From NCBI GenBank assembly GCA_023014485.1, contig JAJOZX010000938.1, positions 413,501 to 477,500 on the forward strand: a stretch of DNA of 64,000 nt, read 5' to 3'. A model generated the notes under the pieces. It was given only the letters and a program-made list of their open reading frames with translations, was not told where the DNA came from and did no database searches. Of this stretch, positions 20,624-31,206 are shown in pieces. Position 1 is the first letter of the stretch, and each line of letters starts with the position of its first letter. The position numbers and the translations under genes are program-made. The DNA comes from Bathynomus jamesi. Taxonomy: Eukaryota > Arthropoda > Malacostraca > Isopoda > Cirolanidae.

Positions 20624-20827
20624 AATGTGATAACAAAAACCCACTCTAATAGACAGAGTTTATTTCCACAACAGTTTCGATGCCCACTGGCATCCTCTTC
20701 GGGTGGATACAGATTCGGGTGGATACAGATTTGTTTTTCTGTATCCACCCGAAGAGGATGCCAGTGGGCATCGAAACTGTTGTGGAAATAAACTCTGTCT
20801 ATTAGAGTGGGTTTTTATTATCACATT
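20624..20827. repeat. Near-perfect 87 bp inverted repeat with hammerhead-like right arm
   Basis: Positions 20624-20710 are repeated inverted at 20741-20827 with a 30 bp loop that repeats CGGGTGGATACAG. The right arm reads CCGAAGA, a stem GATGCC/GGGCATC, then GAAAC, which is the layout of the PLE hammerhead motifs with the invariant U4 replaced by C. It probably is a PLE end of a further family. Catalytic activity is unlikely in this form. Confidence 0.6.
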
Positions 20828-20829
20828 TT

Positions 20830-21165
20830 AACCTTCACGTAGAAAAAAGTGAATTTTTTTGCATTTAACACTTATATAAATAAAAAAAAGGCTGTGAAGA
20901 CCGTATCGAGCAAGTAGTATGAGTCACAGAATGTGGAGTGGGGAAAGGTGGTAGTGGGGGAGGGTGGAAGGGGAAATGAAGGAAGGTGGAGGGGAAAGAG
21001 GGTAAAAGGTGAAAGCAAAATTTAAATCTTTCAAAGGGAGGTGGGGATGATAAGGGGAAAGAGCGATAACATAAGTGGGTTGGATGCTGCCCTCCAAAAG
21101 TAGAAATTTAAATATAGAGTAACCTAACCTAACCTATCCTGAAACCGAAACTGAAATTGTTTATA

Positions 21166-21205
<40 letters not shown>
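20830..21205. other. Non-coding, purine-rich then (TA)n
   Basis: A G/A-rich stretch (20930-21060), a short CCTAACCTAACCTA run (21121-21138) and a (TA)n tract at 21161-21206. No gene. Confidence 0.5.
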
Positions 21206-21724
21206 TATGGGAATGAACTCAGAATGGTTCCCTGAGGTCCCAAAAATATAGTTTCCCTCACCAGCTATCTGCAAAGCAGATAGGATCCACCTTTGGGACA
21301 GGATCTAGAGTTTAAAGCAACCTAGTTCCGCTACAGTTAGAACATCAATATAAGCAAAAGACTCGCTGCCTTCACGTCAGATTGAATACATCAAAGAAAA
21401 AGGGGTAACTATTATATTTTTAGCCAAAAAACAAAACTTAAACCTCAACTGGCAGAATTGAGCGTCCACTTTTCAAGGCACATAACATGTCCGTTTCATG
21501 ATGGGAATGAACTCAGAATGGTTCCCTGAGGTTTTTTATGATACACACAGACCGTGCATGGAACAAGAAACTCTTCTAGGAAAATTAAATCACTATAGTC
21601 CCATGTCGGGCTAGCATCATGAAAAAGAAAAAACTATAGTGTTTCTCATTTACCATTACTTATTCGGACTATAGTGGATTTAATTTTCCTAGAAAGTTCC
21701 TTGTTCCATGCACGGTCTGTGTGT

Positions 21725-21732
<8 letters not shown>
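21206..21732. repeat. Fold-back repeat family F, rearranged copy
   Basis: Shares its blocks with 53371-54055: the Cys-free, non-coding segments around CAGATAGGATCC, CACGTCAGATT, GTCGGGCTAGCATCATG and the end GCACGGTCTGTGTGTATCAT. The 30 bp beginning GGGAATGAACTCAGAATGG occurs twice (21208 and 21503). Inverted halves of the end are at 21539-21590 and 21655-21731. Confidence 0.65.
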
Positions 21733-21763
<31 letters not shown>

Positions 21764-21881
21764 ATATATATATATATTATATATATATATATATATTACT
21801 AACTTTTATGATGACGTTAATTTTGGCATAGAATAATTAATTCAAATAATATCATTCACTTTCAATAATAAAACAGAACTA
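21733..21881. repeat. (TA)n tract and short spacer
   Basis: Imperfect (TA)n followed by about 80 bp of AT-rich DNA leading to the TA target of the next element. Confidence 0.7.
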
Positions 21882-22636
21882 CAGGGTGGGCCGTAAGTTT
21901 CCATACATAGGAAAATTTAAACGTTTGTTTTTATGTTTCAGATACCCTAAGAATATGCGTTTGTAAGATCTTGTTTACTGATGAAGCAAATTTTTACGTC
22001 AATGGAGAGGTTAATCGGCAAAACATACGTTATTGGAGTAATGCTAACCCTAACTGGCTGAGTCCGACGAAGATGCAAGGTGCCGGTAAAGTGATGGTGT
22101 GGGCCGGGATATGGGGTGACAGAATTATTGGACCAATTTTTGTCAGTGGAAATCTTAATGCCGAAAGGTATCTTAACATGTTGCAAGAAGAGATTTTCCC
22201 ATCCCTGCAAAACGAGGAAGGTAACTTCCCAGTTTACTTCCAGCAAGATGGAGCTCCACCTCATTATGGTCTTCACGTGCGTCGGTATTTGGATCAGCAG
22301 TTTCCGGATGCTTGGATTGGTCGGCGTGGTCCTGTGGAGTGGCCTCCCAGATCCCCAGATCTCACCCCCCTTGATTTCTATCTTTGGCGGCACTTGAAGG
22401 CCATGGTGTATCAGGAAAAGATACGAGACATAAATCATCTAAAGGAACGTATCACCAACGCCATTACAAGCATAACGTCAACTGTGCTAATGCGTGTTCA
22501 TCAACAGTGGGGAACACGTATTGAAATGTGTTTTCAAAACAATGGCAACCATGTAGAGCATATTATATAAATAAAAATGGTTGTCCATAAAAAAATGTTT
22601 ATTTTTCCTATGTATGGAAACTTACGGCCCACCCTG
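21882..22636 (+). mobile_element. Tc1/mariner family B, internally deleted copy 1
   Basis: Ends are inverted copies of CAGGGTGGGCCGTAAGTTTC for about 40 bp, flanked by TA. At 755 bp the element lacks the first half of a transposase. A second copy with the same structure is at 54105-54861 on the other strand. Confidence 0.88.
21971..22570 (+). pseudogene. Transposase catalytic and C-terminal half, mariner family B
   Basis: The 199 aa frame starts inside the catalytic domain at [12 protein letters not shown] and continues to [11 protein letters not shown] and [13 protein letters not shown], the three acidic blocks of a Tc1/mariner DDE/D transposase, then a typical C-terminus. No DNA-binding domain is present; the sequence before the frame is a short piece beginning at GTTTCAGATACCC. 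The DDE core is uninterrupted, so the deletion came first and few mutations followed. Confidence 0.82.
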
Positions 22637-22786
22637 TATATCATTCTGTGTATTTATTCAAAATATTTAACATGGAAATAATTTAACATACTTTTATTCA
22701 GAAATATATAGGAAATAAATATACAATAAAAAATAATAATAGTTCAGAAGAATCCTATACAGCAAAAAATATACACTTTAAACGAA

Positions 22787-22824
<38 letters not shown>

Positions 22825-23185
22825 TTAAATAATAATATAATAGTAATGTAGACACTTTATACACGCTTATTATATGTACGTGCAACTACACACTTATATA
22901 TAAGCATAAAAAATAATATTAGTATAGGAGAATCTATATCCACGTTTAATATATGTACGAGCAAATGCATATTTATATATAAACTTCAAAATAATAGTGC
23001 AGTATATATATATACACACATCAAAATACAGGCGCTTTATGTTCTACTGCGCTTAATTAAAATACTAAACTCGCAAGTGATCGAGTCTACAGTTACATCA
23101 TCGTTGCTTTGTTGCTTTGTACGACGCCATAAATGCGATTTTACATTATTTCGCCACTCAAAGTACGCAGGTGTCTGTATTCAAT
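22637..23185. other. AT-rich non-coding DNA
   Basis: Diverged repeats of ATATATAGGAAATAAATA-type (also near 26575 and 51125), a (TA)n tract at 22790-22822, and no gene. Confidence 0.5.
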
Positions 23186-23436
23186 TTAAAGGGCTTTCAC
23201 TTCGTTCAACACTATTTTTGTACTCACTTTACAATTGGTTAGCAAGTTATCACGCTCTTTAAACACGGATAGAATACAATCAAAAGCACGTGGCACAAAG
23301 AGGACATCGTTTGCCAGAACATCATTATTAAATTCAAATTTATAAAAACTCTTTTCCAAACGAGGGTTCATTCTTCCCAATCCTAGCTTTTGAACGGTGA
23401 ATGCTTCTTCACAACGCATATCGGGAGTTGAAAATA
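23186..23436 (-). pseudogene. Unrecognised protein fragment, right part separated by an insertion
   Basis: The frame contains MRCEEAFTVQKLGLGRMNPR and continues for about 77 residues. It directly follows, on the minus strand, the 760 bp inverted-repeat element at 23437-24196. The frame entering that element from 24200-24306 is compatible with this one, so both pieces probably were one gene. I do not recognise the protein. Confidence 0.45.
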
Positions 23437-24196
23437 ATTGAGGGGTCCCACGTTTTAAGGTACCTAAGCGCCAAAATTAAAATTCGCCAGAAATCGCCTC
23501 CAAAGTTCAGCAATATTCTGGCAATAGTATCTGTTATTAATTGAGCTAGAACGTTCATTTTTGGCTAAATTAGAGTTCTAAGTATGTTAATGAAGATGTT
23601 GATGAGTTTTTGGAATAGATTTTCATATTTTATATTTTATATATAATTTTTTAAATTTTTTTATTTTCATATTATGCCGAACTTTGGGTGCGATTTCTGG
23701 CACAGAATTATTCCATTGATTTTTCATCACTATTACTAGCACGGTGAGACATTGCTGCACACGTTGATAATAGTTAGAAGCCGGGTGAATAGACTACTCC
23801 ACGCAATATTCAGCAATATGAGCACGAACACAGGAAGCCTGCTAACAGCAACGCGCATCTTAAGGTATTGGTGAGATGTTTGTGTCGTGTCCCTCTCGGC
23901 GCGTGGAGCGGGTGCCCAATCAGAAAGCAGAGCGTCCCACCCCACCCCCATCACCTCCCACCAGTTGAACGGGATATTGGGGCCTTAAGACGCGCATCAC
24001 ATCTGGGCGGCAGAGCCCAGCTGGCGATAGAGGTGAAAAAAGTAGTTCGCTTCATAAGGTTTTCAACCATACTTCTAATGTCGTAAGGTCATTATAACCC
24101 AAACCACGCGAAAGAGGAAGGGTGAAAATAGTGATATCCACGTTTTCGCCTGTGGTGGCGCTTAGGTACCTTAAGACGCGCGATCCCTCAAATAAT
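23437..24196. mobile_element. 760 bp non-autonomous DNA element with about 35 bp imperfect TIRs
   Basis: The left end (TTGAGGGGTCCCACG, then TTAAGGTACCTAAGCGCCA) is matched by the inverted right end (TTGAGGGATCGCGCG, same second block). ATAA flanks both ends and may be a target duplication. It holds no transposase; GC content in the right half is high. It splits a protein-coding stretch on the minus strand. Confidence 0.6.
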
Positions 24197-24973
24197 CTTC
24201 TAAGTCGTGTGGCAGCTGCTCGTTTTATAAAGAAATAGCTCTTCAAGGTGAACAGTGTAGGTGAGCTCATCCCTGTACCACTCAAGTCCTTTGTACCAAT
24301 GTTCATGATATTTCGAAGAGTCTATATCTTTTAAATACGCATCCAGTTCCAAACCATTCTCGCCTTGTTCAGTCCTACATTCGGTAAACCCGCCGAGCAG
24401 AGCGGTGTATGCGTATTCAAGAACCGTGTCAAAATAAAGCATATTGGTAACACGTCCGTCTAATATAGGCTTTAGCTTGCGGAAACTGACAATTTCAAAC
24501 ATTTTGTCGAGAGTGAAGCGTTTCGCGTGGGGACAAGGACGATATTATCAATGCATGGCTGGTCGCGATTTATACACAACGTACAAATAATGGCATATGA
24601 GGCTGCATCACTAATCTGCCATTTTCTTGTGCCGACACCTGCATGTATTTTATAACGAGCCTCACCCCACTTCTCAACTATCACGAAGATTCTGTTCATC
24701 TCCTCAACACTTAAATAAATAACATTCCGTTTACCAGAGTTTGTTTGTCTACAACGCGGTTCAAGTACATAGTTAACAGCGCCGGTTTTACGTCTGAACA
24801 CACGCACTGACTTCGAAACGGACACATCGTATACGGCATTGAGGATGCTGCTCAATGGAAGCTCCAACTTTTTCTATTGTGAGTAGTGTACATCCAATCG
24901 GGTCAAGCTCTGAGGTGACTATGAGCAGCCGATGCGCGGTTTCGCTCGGTGGGAGGTGTGGGTAGTGAGTCAC
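24197..24973 (-). pseudogene. Unrecognised protein, two frameshifts
   Basis: Three overlapping frames (24788-24973, 24472-24867, 24200-24502) read as one protein with shifts near 24840 and 24500, the second in an A run. There are several Cys, an acidic C-terminal stretch and no signal peptide, and no motif I can name. Base composition is less AT-rich than the flanks and there is no intron-like spacing. Decayed endogenous virus DNA, for example of a large invertebrate DNA virus, is one hypothesis; an unknown transposon gene is another. No similarity could be tested. Confidence 0.4.
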
Positions 24974-25139
24974 ATGGGCGGGTCATACCAAGCCTTAGTG
25001 ATTCGTGCACGGGTTTGCTTCAACATGAAAGAATCATGCGAATACTTGTATCCATTATACTGGGTAGATGTTTAGAGAATATTTCCGATACATGAAGTAA
25101 TAACGGCTTTAATGTTTTATCGGAACCATACATCTTCAT

Positions 25140-25532
25140 TCATTTTCTCCACACATTAACACTCCGGCGCTCTATTTGAGAGAAACACGTGTGTCCATAT
25201 CTGTTCTTTTTGCTTAGCAAGCGATACTCATCCCTAAACTCTATTAAAAACTCGCACAAGACTTTAGCCACAACTTCACTGCGAACCTCATCATGATATA
25301 TATGAACGTAATGATAAAAATATTTCAGGCTGTCCATGACAACAAGATTTATATTCTCAGCCACAGAGTATGCGTACTTGGTGTGATGTAACATGACATA
25401 ATACCGCTTGTCACACCATTCGTCAACAAGGCTCACTACCCATACCCATTGCTTCTCTTCTGCATGTGATGCTTCTTTCACTTCGCGGTGTATGTGCGCC
25501 TTTACACAGTTTAGCACTAAGATGTAGTCCAT
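25140..25532 (-). CDS. Unrecognised protein (130 aa)
   Basis: The frame begins MDYILVLNCVKAHIHREVKE and is rich in Tyr, His and Val with a C-terminal basic end. No membrane segment or known motif. It lies upstream, on the same strand, of the broken gene at 24197-24973, about 165 bp away. It may belong to the same locus. The frame is long for this AT-rich DNA but could be a fragment. Confidence 0.35.
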   Translation of the reverse strand: MDYILVLNCVKAHIHREVKEASHAEEKQWVWVVSLVDEWCDKRYYVMLHHTKYAYSVAENINLVVMDSLKYFYHYVHIYHDEVRSEVVAKVLCEFLIEFRDEYRLLSKKNRYGHTCFSQIERRSVNVWRK

Positions 25533-25559
25533 TACATCGTTTGAGCCACGAAAACCCGG

Positions 25560-25892
25560 AATGCTCTCGCCACAATATCAGTAGAGTATTTGGACCTCCT
25601 GCTCCTCACGCTTCGCTCGGCTGAATATGGCCTTAAAAGCTTCAAAGGAGGGAGGACTAGGGACTCTTTGAGTGTTCACCCCATCTGTAGACTTTATCAA
25701 ATGCCACTTCATGAATGTCGAGCATGCAATATCAAAGGTAGCCATTACTTTTCCGTTTACTCAAGATTTCCTCAAAATAAACGTCTGAGACCCAGGGCTT
25801 GTTGAGGTCAACTGAGCACGCAGGGCAGAGATATGGCCAGCTAGAGGCAGGAGTCACATGACCCATTTGATCGGCCATACAGTGGGCGGAGT
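25560..25892. other. Non-coding, nothing recognised
   Basis: Mixed composition with no convincing coding sequence. A GC-richer stretch precedes the repeat that starts near 25893. Confidence 0.35.
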
Positions 25893-26288
25893 AGTTTCAC
25901 CGCAAAATGGACGAGTGCAAACTGGAATCCAATATTGATCAGACGTTGCAAGGGGGAGGGAGTTCGCACGCATGGGGGGAGTGGGTTGGCACTTGGGGGG
26001 TGGGTGGAACCAAAAAAAAAGGTGGGGAAGGTATGCAAGCAAAGGGGAGGGTGTTTATCCCCCAAGCTGCATGAAGGGGTGAGAGGGGTTTACTCCCCCA
26101 CCCAAACCTAACCTAGGAAGTAAGAGAGATAAGGAGAAAGGAGAGAGAACATCTTTTCACCTGCAAATCCAGGCGCATAATGAATGCTCATGACAGCCGC
26201 ACTTGGCTTAGAAGGTGTAATCAGCCAATTGGCTTAGAAAGCTTAAGCAGCCAGTTGGCTTAAAGGCTTAACCAGCTATTTTGTGTAG

Positions 26289-26322
<34 letters not shown>

Positions 26323-26661
26323 ATATATATATTAATATATTAATAACTTTTTGCAGTGCCATATTGTGCTATTTAATTGATTATATATTAATGGGGATGT
26401 TCTCGTTTTTAACAGCATCAGTCGGCTTAGAAGGCATAACCAGCCATCTGGCATAGTGTATACATATTTATCGAAGCACACATGCATTGTTTATTGAATA
26501 ATAAAACATAATTATACCATTTTGTTTATTTGGTCTAATTATTTAACATGGAAATAATTTCATTTATTCGAAAATATATAGGAAATAAATAATGCTGGCT
26601 TCAGCCGAATTAAAAGCACCCACAGAAACAAATTGGCTTGTTTATATATACACACGCACAG

Positions 26662-26695
<34 letters not shown>

Positions 26696-27740
26696 TAATG
26701 ATGCCCGCTCCACAAAGAAAAAATATCCTTCAAAAATTTCCCTGCTGAGATGTTTGAGCTGTTGAGTAGAAGAAGGGCTATTCTTTATTAGATGTAATTT
26801 TTCAGTATTATTATACTTAAGCATAACCACAAAGAAAAACTGATTTCTTTCGTGTAGTCAGAAGTACACCTTGTCAGGGAATAAAGGGAACATGACAAAA
26901 ATATACTGTATACTTATCAGCCTTAGGATTTAACCAAATCGCATTAGGTATATATATATTAATGGGGCCACAAAAAAATTTCCTCCACAAATTGAAACAT
27001 TGAAGTAAATTGAATAACCTCTATTAATAATAAAATAAATACATTCGTTTTACAATGACTTGAATAATTGTGAAGCTCGACTATTTACTTTAGTTAATTT
27101 GGCCCTTTAGGCTTTACTGGGCTCTTATTAAAAATAAACAGCAGTTGATATAAATAAATAAGTATTGTTAATAATTAAAGTATGTATTCACTACTGTCGT
27201 GACAAGGTCACCGTTGAAGGCAGTATACCATACAAAGAAACCAATATTATACATGAGAGATAAGAATCCCCAAAAATGTGTTTTTGATTACACACGAGAA
27301 ATTAATAAACAATAGTAATGGACATTAATCCTGATAAGATGTTAAGTAGGGGAATAATGTTTTTACACAGCGTTCCGGCGCGTTTCGCCTGCGAGAGAAA
27401 CAAACAAACATTCCCTGATGAGATGTTGAGTAGGAAAAAGAACCGTGGCAATAAGAAGGGCTATTCTTCATTAGATGCGATTTATCAGTATTATTACACT
27501 TAAAAACACCCACAAGGAGAAAGAAAAACTTATTCCTTTCGTGTATTCACACCTCGTCAGGGAATGAAGGCGAGATGACAAAAATATGTACAGCGGAACA
27601 GAAAAAGATTAGCAGATGATTAATAACAGTTAATTAAAGGCAAAAGGTATTTTAACAGGATATTGTTAATTTTATACATTCCGGCACTGTTAATGAAAGG
27701 ATAAATGCACGATTACTCCTTTCAATTATATGTGTTTTAT
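25893..27740 (-). repeat. Non-coding repeat family R, inverted partner of 48000-51745
   Basis: The order of blocks matches the reverse complement of 51745 down to 50671 and then 48770 down to 48000; the gap corresponds to two mariner insertions in the second copy. Blocks include G-rich DNA, CCTAACCTAGGAAGTAA, the AGCCAATTGGCTTAGAA-type tandem motif (26210-26275), (TA)n and CA tracts and two hammerhead-like hairpins lacking stem III. No protein. It may be a non-autonomous PLE or a composite of several repeats. Confidence 0.7.
27534..27570 (-). ncRNA. Hammerhead-like hairpin without stem III, repeat family R
   Basis: Minus strand: ATTCC, then CTGACGA, an extra G, stem GTGT/ACAC with loop GAAT, GAAA, then GGAAT, which pairs with ATTCC. 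The usual stem III and cleavage site are absent. Changed versions are at about 26848-26882 (minus) and 48135-48167 (plus), and a close one at 50743-50780 (plus). Confidence 0.35.
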
Positions 27741-27830
27741 ACAATCGCTTTAGAACTAACCCACATAATATATACATATATATATTTATATATATGATGA
27801 ATAAAACCACGAAGGAAAGGAAACAGAATG

Positions 27831-27870
27831 GTGCTCAAGCGCTTTCGTCTAATGACATCCTCAGGAACAC
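27831..27870 (-). ncRNA. Hammerhead-ribozyme-like motif, PLE family A
   Basis: Same as 2699-2738, with all core and stem residues kept. Confidence 0.58.
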
Positions 27871-27922
27871 TGAAGTACATAAAGGGTTACAGCCTATATA
27901 TAGGTTACAGAAAAAAAAAACT

Positions 27923-27967
<45 letters not shown>

Positions 27968-28410
27968 AAACGGAGAGATAAAAAAAATAAAAAATTATTA
28001 AACATTAAAGGATTGTGGGAGGAGCATACAAATTTGTAAGGAAAAACTACCGATTTTTAGCACAAGATTAGCACAAGATCAAATGAATTGTTTCCAACCA
28101 ATGTTATAGAAAAAAAAACAAATTTATACTGGAAATCTGCCCGGGTTTTAGCACTTTGCCCTTCTTGTTTAGGTTCGATGTATATAAAAATAAATTTAAA
28201 AAATACAAGTTATTTGAGTAGCATACAAGTTTACCAAAGATTTAGCGTTCTACCCTTCTTATCTAAATCTGTTTTGAAGGAATTCAAAACAACAGTTTTG
28301 AAAAAGACCTTTGCTTATGTTGAAGTTATGTGTAAGTTGGGTAATGGCAGACTCAAGAATATTTCTCTTAACAATGTTGCTAGAGTGAAATAAAACTGAA
28401 GCATTATTCC

Positions 28411-28767
28411 AATTCAGGCATTATCTATAAAATTGGTTGTAAACAATGTGATTCCTTTTACCTAGGTCAGACGGGAAAGGATTTGCACACACGTATAAAA
28501 CAGCATCAATATTCCGTTAGAACAGGATAGTCGTCCAGTGCCCTTTTTGTCCATTTGTCAGAGTTATCCCACTGTATTGATTGGAGTAATGCTTCAGTTT
28601 TATTTCATTCTAGCAACATTGTTAATAGAAATATTCTTGAGTCTGCCATTATCCAACTTACAAATAACTTCAACATAAGCAAAGGTCTTTTTCAACTCGA
28701 TCCTGTTGTTTTGAATTCCTTCAGAACAGATTTAGATAAGAAAGGTAGAACGCTAAATCTTTGGTAA
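28411..28767 (+). pseudogene. PLE family A GIY-YIG endonuclease fragment
   Basis: Reads NSGIIYKIGC, FYLGQTGKDLHTRIKQHQ, then a stop within the RTGQ equivalent (CAG to TAG near 28530), then to the end at LNLW. The GIY-YIG core is present but its upstream RT is replaced by the inverted arm. Confidence 0.75.
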
Positions 28768-29033
28768 ACTTGTATGCTACCCAAATAATTTGTATTTTTT
28801 AAATTTATTTTTATATACATCGAACCTAAACAAGAAGGGCAAAGTGCTAAAACCCGGGCAGATTTCCAGTATAAATTGTATTATTTTTTTTTTCTATAAC
28901 ATTGGTTGGAAACAATTCATTTGATCTTGTGCTAATCTTGTGCTAAAAATTGATAGTTTTTCCTTACAAATTTGTATGCTCCTCCCACAATCCTTTAATA
29001 TTTAATATTTTTTTTTTTTTTATCTCTCCGTTT

Positions 29034-29084
<51 letters not shown>

Positions 29085-29133
29085 TTTTTTTTTCTGTAAC
29101 CTATATATAGGCTGTAACCCTTTATGTACTTCA

Positions 29134-29173
29134 GTGTTCCTGAGGATGTCATTAGACGAAAGCGCTTGAGCAC
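29134..29173 (+). ncRNA. Hammerhead-ribozyme-like motif, PLE family A
   Basis: Same motif on the right arm of the fold-back: CTGAGGA, GTC/GAC, GAAA, AGC/GCT, stem I GTGTTC/GAGCAC. Confidence 0.58.
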
Positions 29174-29246
29174 CATTCTGTGTTTCCTTTCCTTCGTGGT
29201 TTTATTCATCATAAATATTTTTCACGTGTTACTTTCGTGAAATAAT

Positions 29247-29303
<57 letters not shown>

Positions 29304-29309
<6 letters not shown>

Positions 29310-30797
29310 GACGGCAAATTTGTGTGCCGAAATCTCTTACTAGAATAGGAAAATAAATTTTAGTTTTAAGATTTTGTTTTTTAAATCCCTAAAGAAAAAT
29401 AGTTTAGATTATTGTTATTGAAGAATATCAATAGGTTTCTTGATACATGGTTAAAAAATAAAAATGTTTCAAATTGTTTAAAATTCGTTCGATTTTTATT
29501 TTTGGCTTCTCACGTAATTGTATCATACAGATCAACCTTGAGGGAAAGGTTTATGGTGGGGCCTCGAATGGCGCCTTTCGGTCCGTAAGAATGGAAAACA
29601 AACTGACCTGTTTCATGTGGGAGGGTTTGTTTTCTCTTCGTTTTGTGGTTAAACTTTTGAGAAGCAGACTTCGAATCCACTTGTTAAATTGGACCATGAC
29701 GTTGGTCATAAATTTGAGAAACCAAGTGGCTTCGGAAAAAGGACTTTATTTTAAGTTGATTTTAAGGAAAAGGAGGAGCTTTCTTTTTGGAAGGGAATGT
29801 CAATATCCAGTCAAAGGACAATGATTCTTGTAACACCCAGTTAGGAAAAAGAGAAGCTCCTTCTTTCCTTTTGTATGGATGAAAGCTTTCGTTGGGACGA
29901 CCTTAAGTATTGTAAAGCGGAGTCCTTGGAATGTTAAGGTGTAACTTAGATTTCTAAGTTAGTTGTAGCTCCGTCCTCAAAAAATAAAGTAGCTGGTAAA
30001 CAAACAAATCTTTAAATTCTGTGGCATGAATGAAAATTTCTTAGTTGAGTTAAAAACTGTCTCGCGTTGTTCTAAAATCTGAATTTCCTTTGTTTACGCG
30101 AACTTGTTTGTAAAAGCTTTATTGTTAGCGACAGAAAAAGAACTTTGTGAAATTTATTTTAATTTAATTTTGTTCACATTAAATGTTAAACTTGTGGTGA
30201 TCTTGGTTCCCGAGGAAACCCGGGAAGTTTCCGCATGACCATTCAAAGCCTTTGTGAGAAGTTATCTAATTTATTTGACGGACTTTCTTCCTGGAAAAAT
30301 CTGCGGAACTCGCGCAGAATTGTTGAGAGCAAATTTCCTAAATTTTGTAAGTAAACTACTTCTGTAAAATTAGATTATGAAATTTGAATTTAGTGCTATT
30401 TCTAGAGTTACACGCAAATAAAAAACCCTCTGTATAAATGCTTTTTGAGGCTTAAATACTTGAAAACATTTTCTTTAAATTAAGAATTTGATTTTTTTAA
30501 ACAAAATTTATAATCGCAAATCCGTATATTTCTTTTCAATTTGTCCGATTTTGAATGAAACTAAACAAACTTTATAAGAGGGAGTGTGTTGCTTCTATGC
30601 TACCTTGCAATAGGCCTCTCTTGTAAGCTGAGAGGAAAAATAACGTTGAAAATCAAAATTTAAAGTGGGTTTCAAGAAAGCCAAGAAAACTACGCACATA
30701 AAATTGAATGACCATCAGAGTGGATAGGCAGAGTCATCTGCAAGAAACGAACCCGCACGTGCGAAATAAGTGCAATCGGAAAAGGGGGTGCATAACA
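29304..30797 (+). mobile_element. Possible solo LTR (1.5 kb) inserted in (TA)n
   Basis: The block starts TGTTGTGACGG and ends GTGCATAACA, giving TGTT...AACA ends as in Gypsy-type LTRs, with (TA)n on both sides, so ATATA could be the 5 bp target duplication but cannot be told from the repeat. An AATAAA signal lies near 29984. No long coding frame and no internal retroelement sequence. A frame at 29474-29824 has no domain. An unrelated unique segment remains possible. Confidence 0.45.
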
Positions 30798-30864
30798 ATA
30801 TATATATATATATATATGAAAAGAAGGATCAACACAACGGCAAACATTTTCATTTATTTGTACA

Positions 30865-30901
30865 TCAGACGTTTCGACAAATCTTTTGTCATCATCAGTG
30901 A
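30865..30901 (-). ncRNA. Hammerhead-ribozyme-like motif, PLE family C
   Basis: Minus strand: CTGATGA (consensus), extra T, stem II GACAAA/TTTGTC, GAAA, stem III AC/GT with no loop, C at position 17. Stem I begins TCA/TGA. A stem III this short could only work in a dimer. Confidence 0.6.
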
Positions 30902-31206
30902 GTTAAGTCTTAAAACCTTAAAACAAAATTGAAAAGTGAAAGTTACATCAATACAATATTAAGACCATTAAAATTAAAACCTTAAAGCAAAATGAAAATT
31001 GCATCAATACAAAATTAAAACATTTAAATTTCATCACTATAAAAACTAAAATTAAATTAAATTTCATCACTATAAAAACTAAAATTAAATTACCTCAATA
31101 GGTAAATACACAATGTTTACATCCACCTCCATACTTGGCAAAGTCTAAGAGACCACTAGGTGGTCAGGGGATTAGAAAGGGTATATCTGTGAAACACGGT
31201 TGGTTG

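Larger units (their letters stand above)
27795..29213. mobile_element. PLE family A fold-back copy
   Basis: Left arm 27795-28417 and right arm 28573-29213 are inverted copies, each with terminal region, hammerhead motif, (TA)n and 3' tail. Between them lies a 155 bp loop with the GIY-YIG core. The RT is absent. Both outer ends pass into (TA)n. Confidence 0.82.

Noticed and set aside
21121..21138. CCTAA repeats as interstitial telomere
   Set aside because: Only three imperfect CCTAAC units; arthropod telomeres are usually (TTAGG)n, and the run is too short to interpret.
25561..26110. CpG-type promoter at the G-rich stretch
   Set aside because: The G-rich part belongs to repeat family R and recurs at 51540-51740.
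26210..26275. CRISPR-like array from repeated AGCCA-TTGGCTTA units
   Set aside because: Units are direct, short and diverged without spacers; the genome is eukaryotic.
29474..29824. 116 aa open frame
   Set aside because: No domain, biased composition, lies inside the putative LTR; likely chance.
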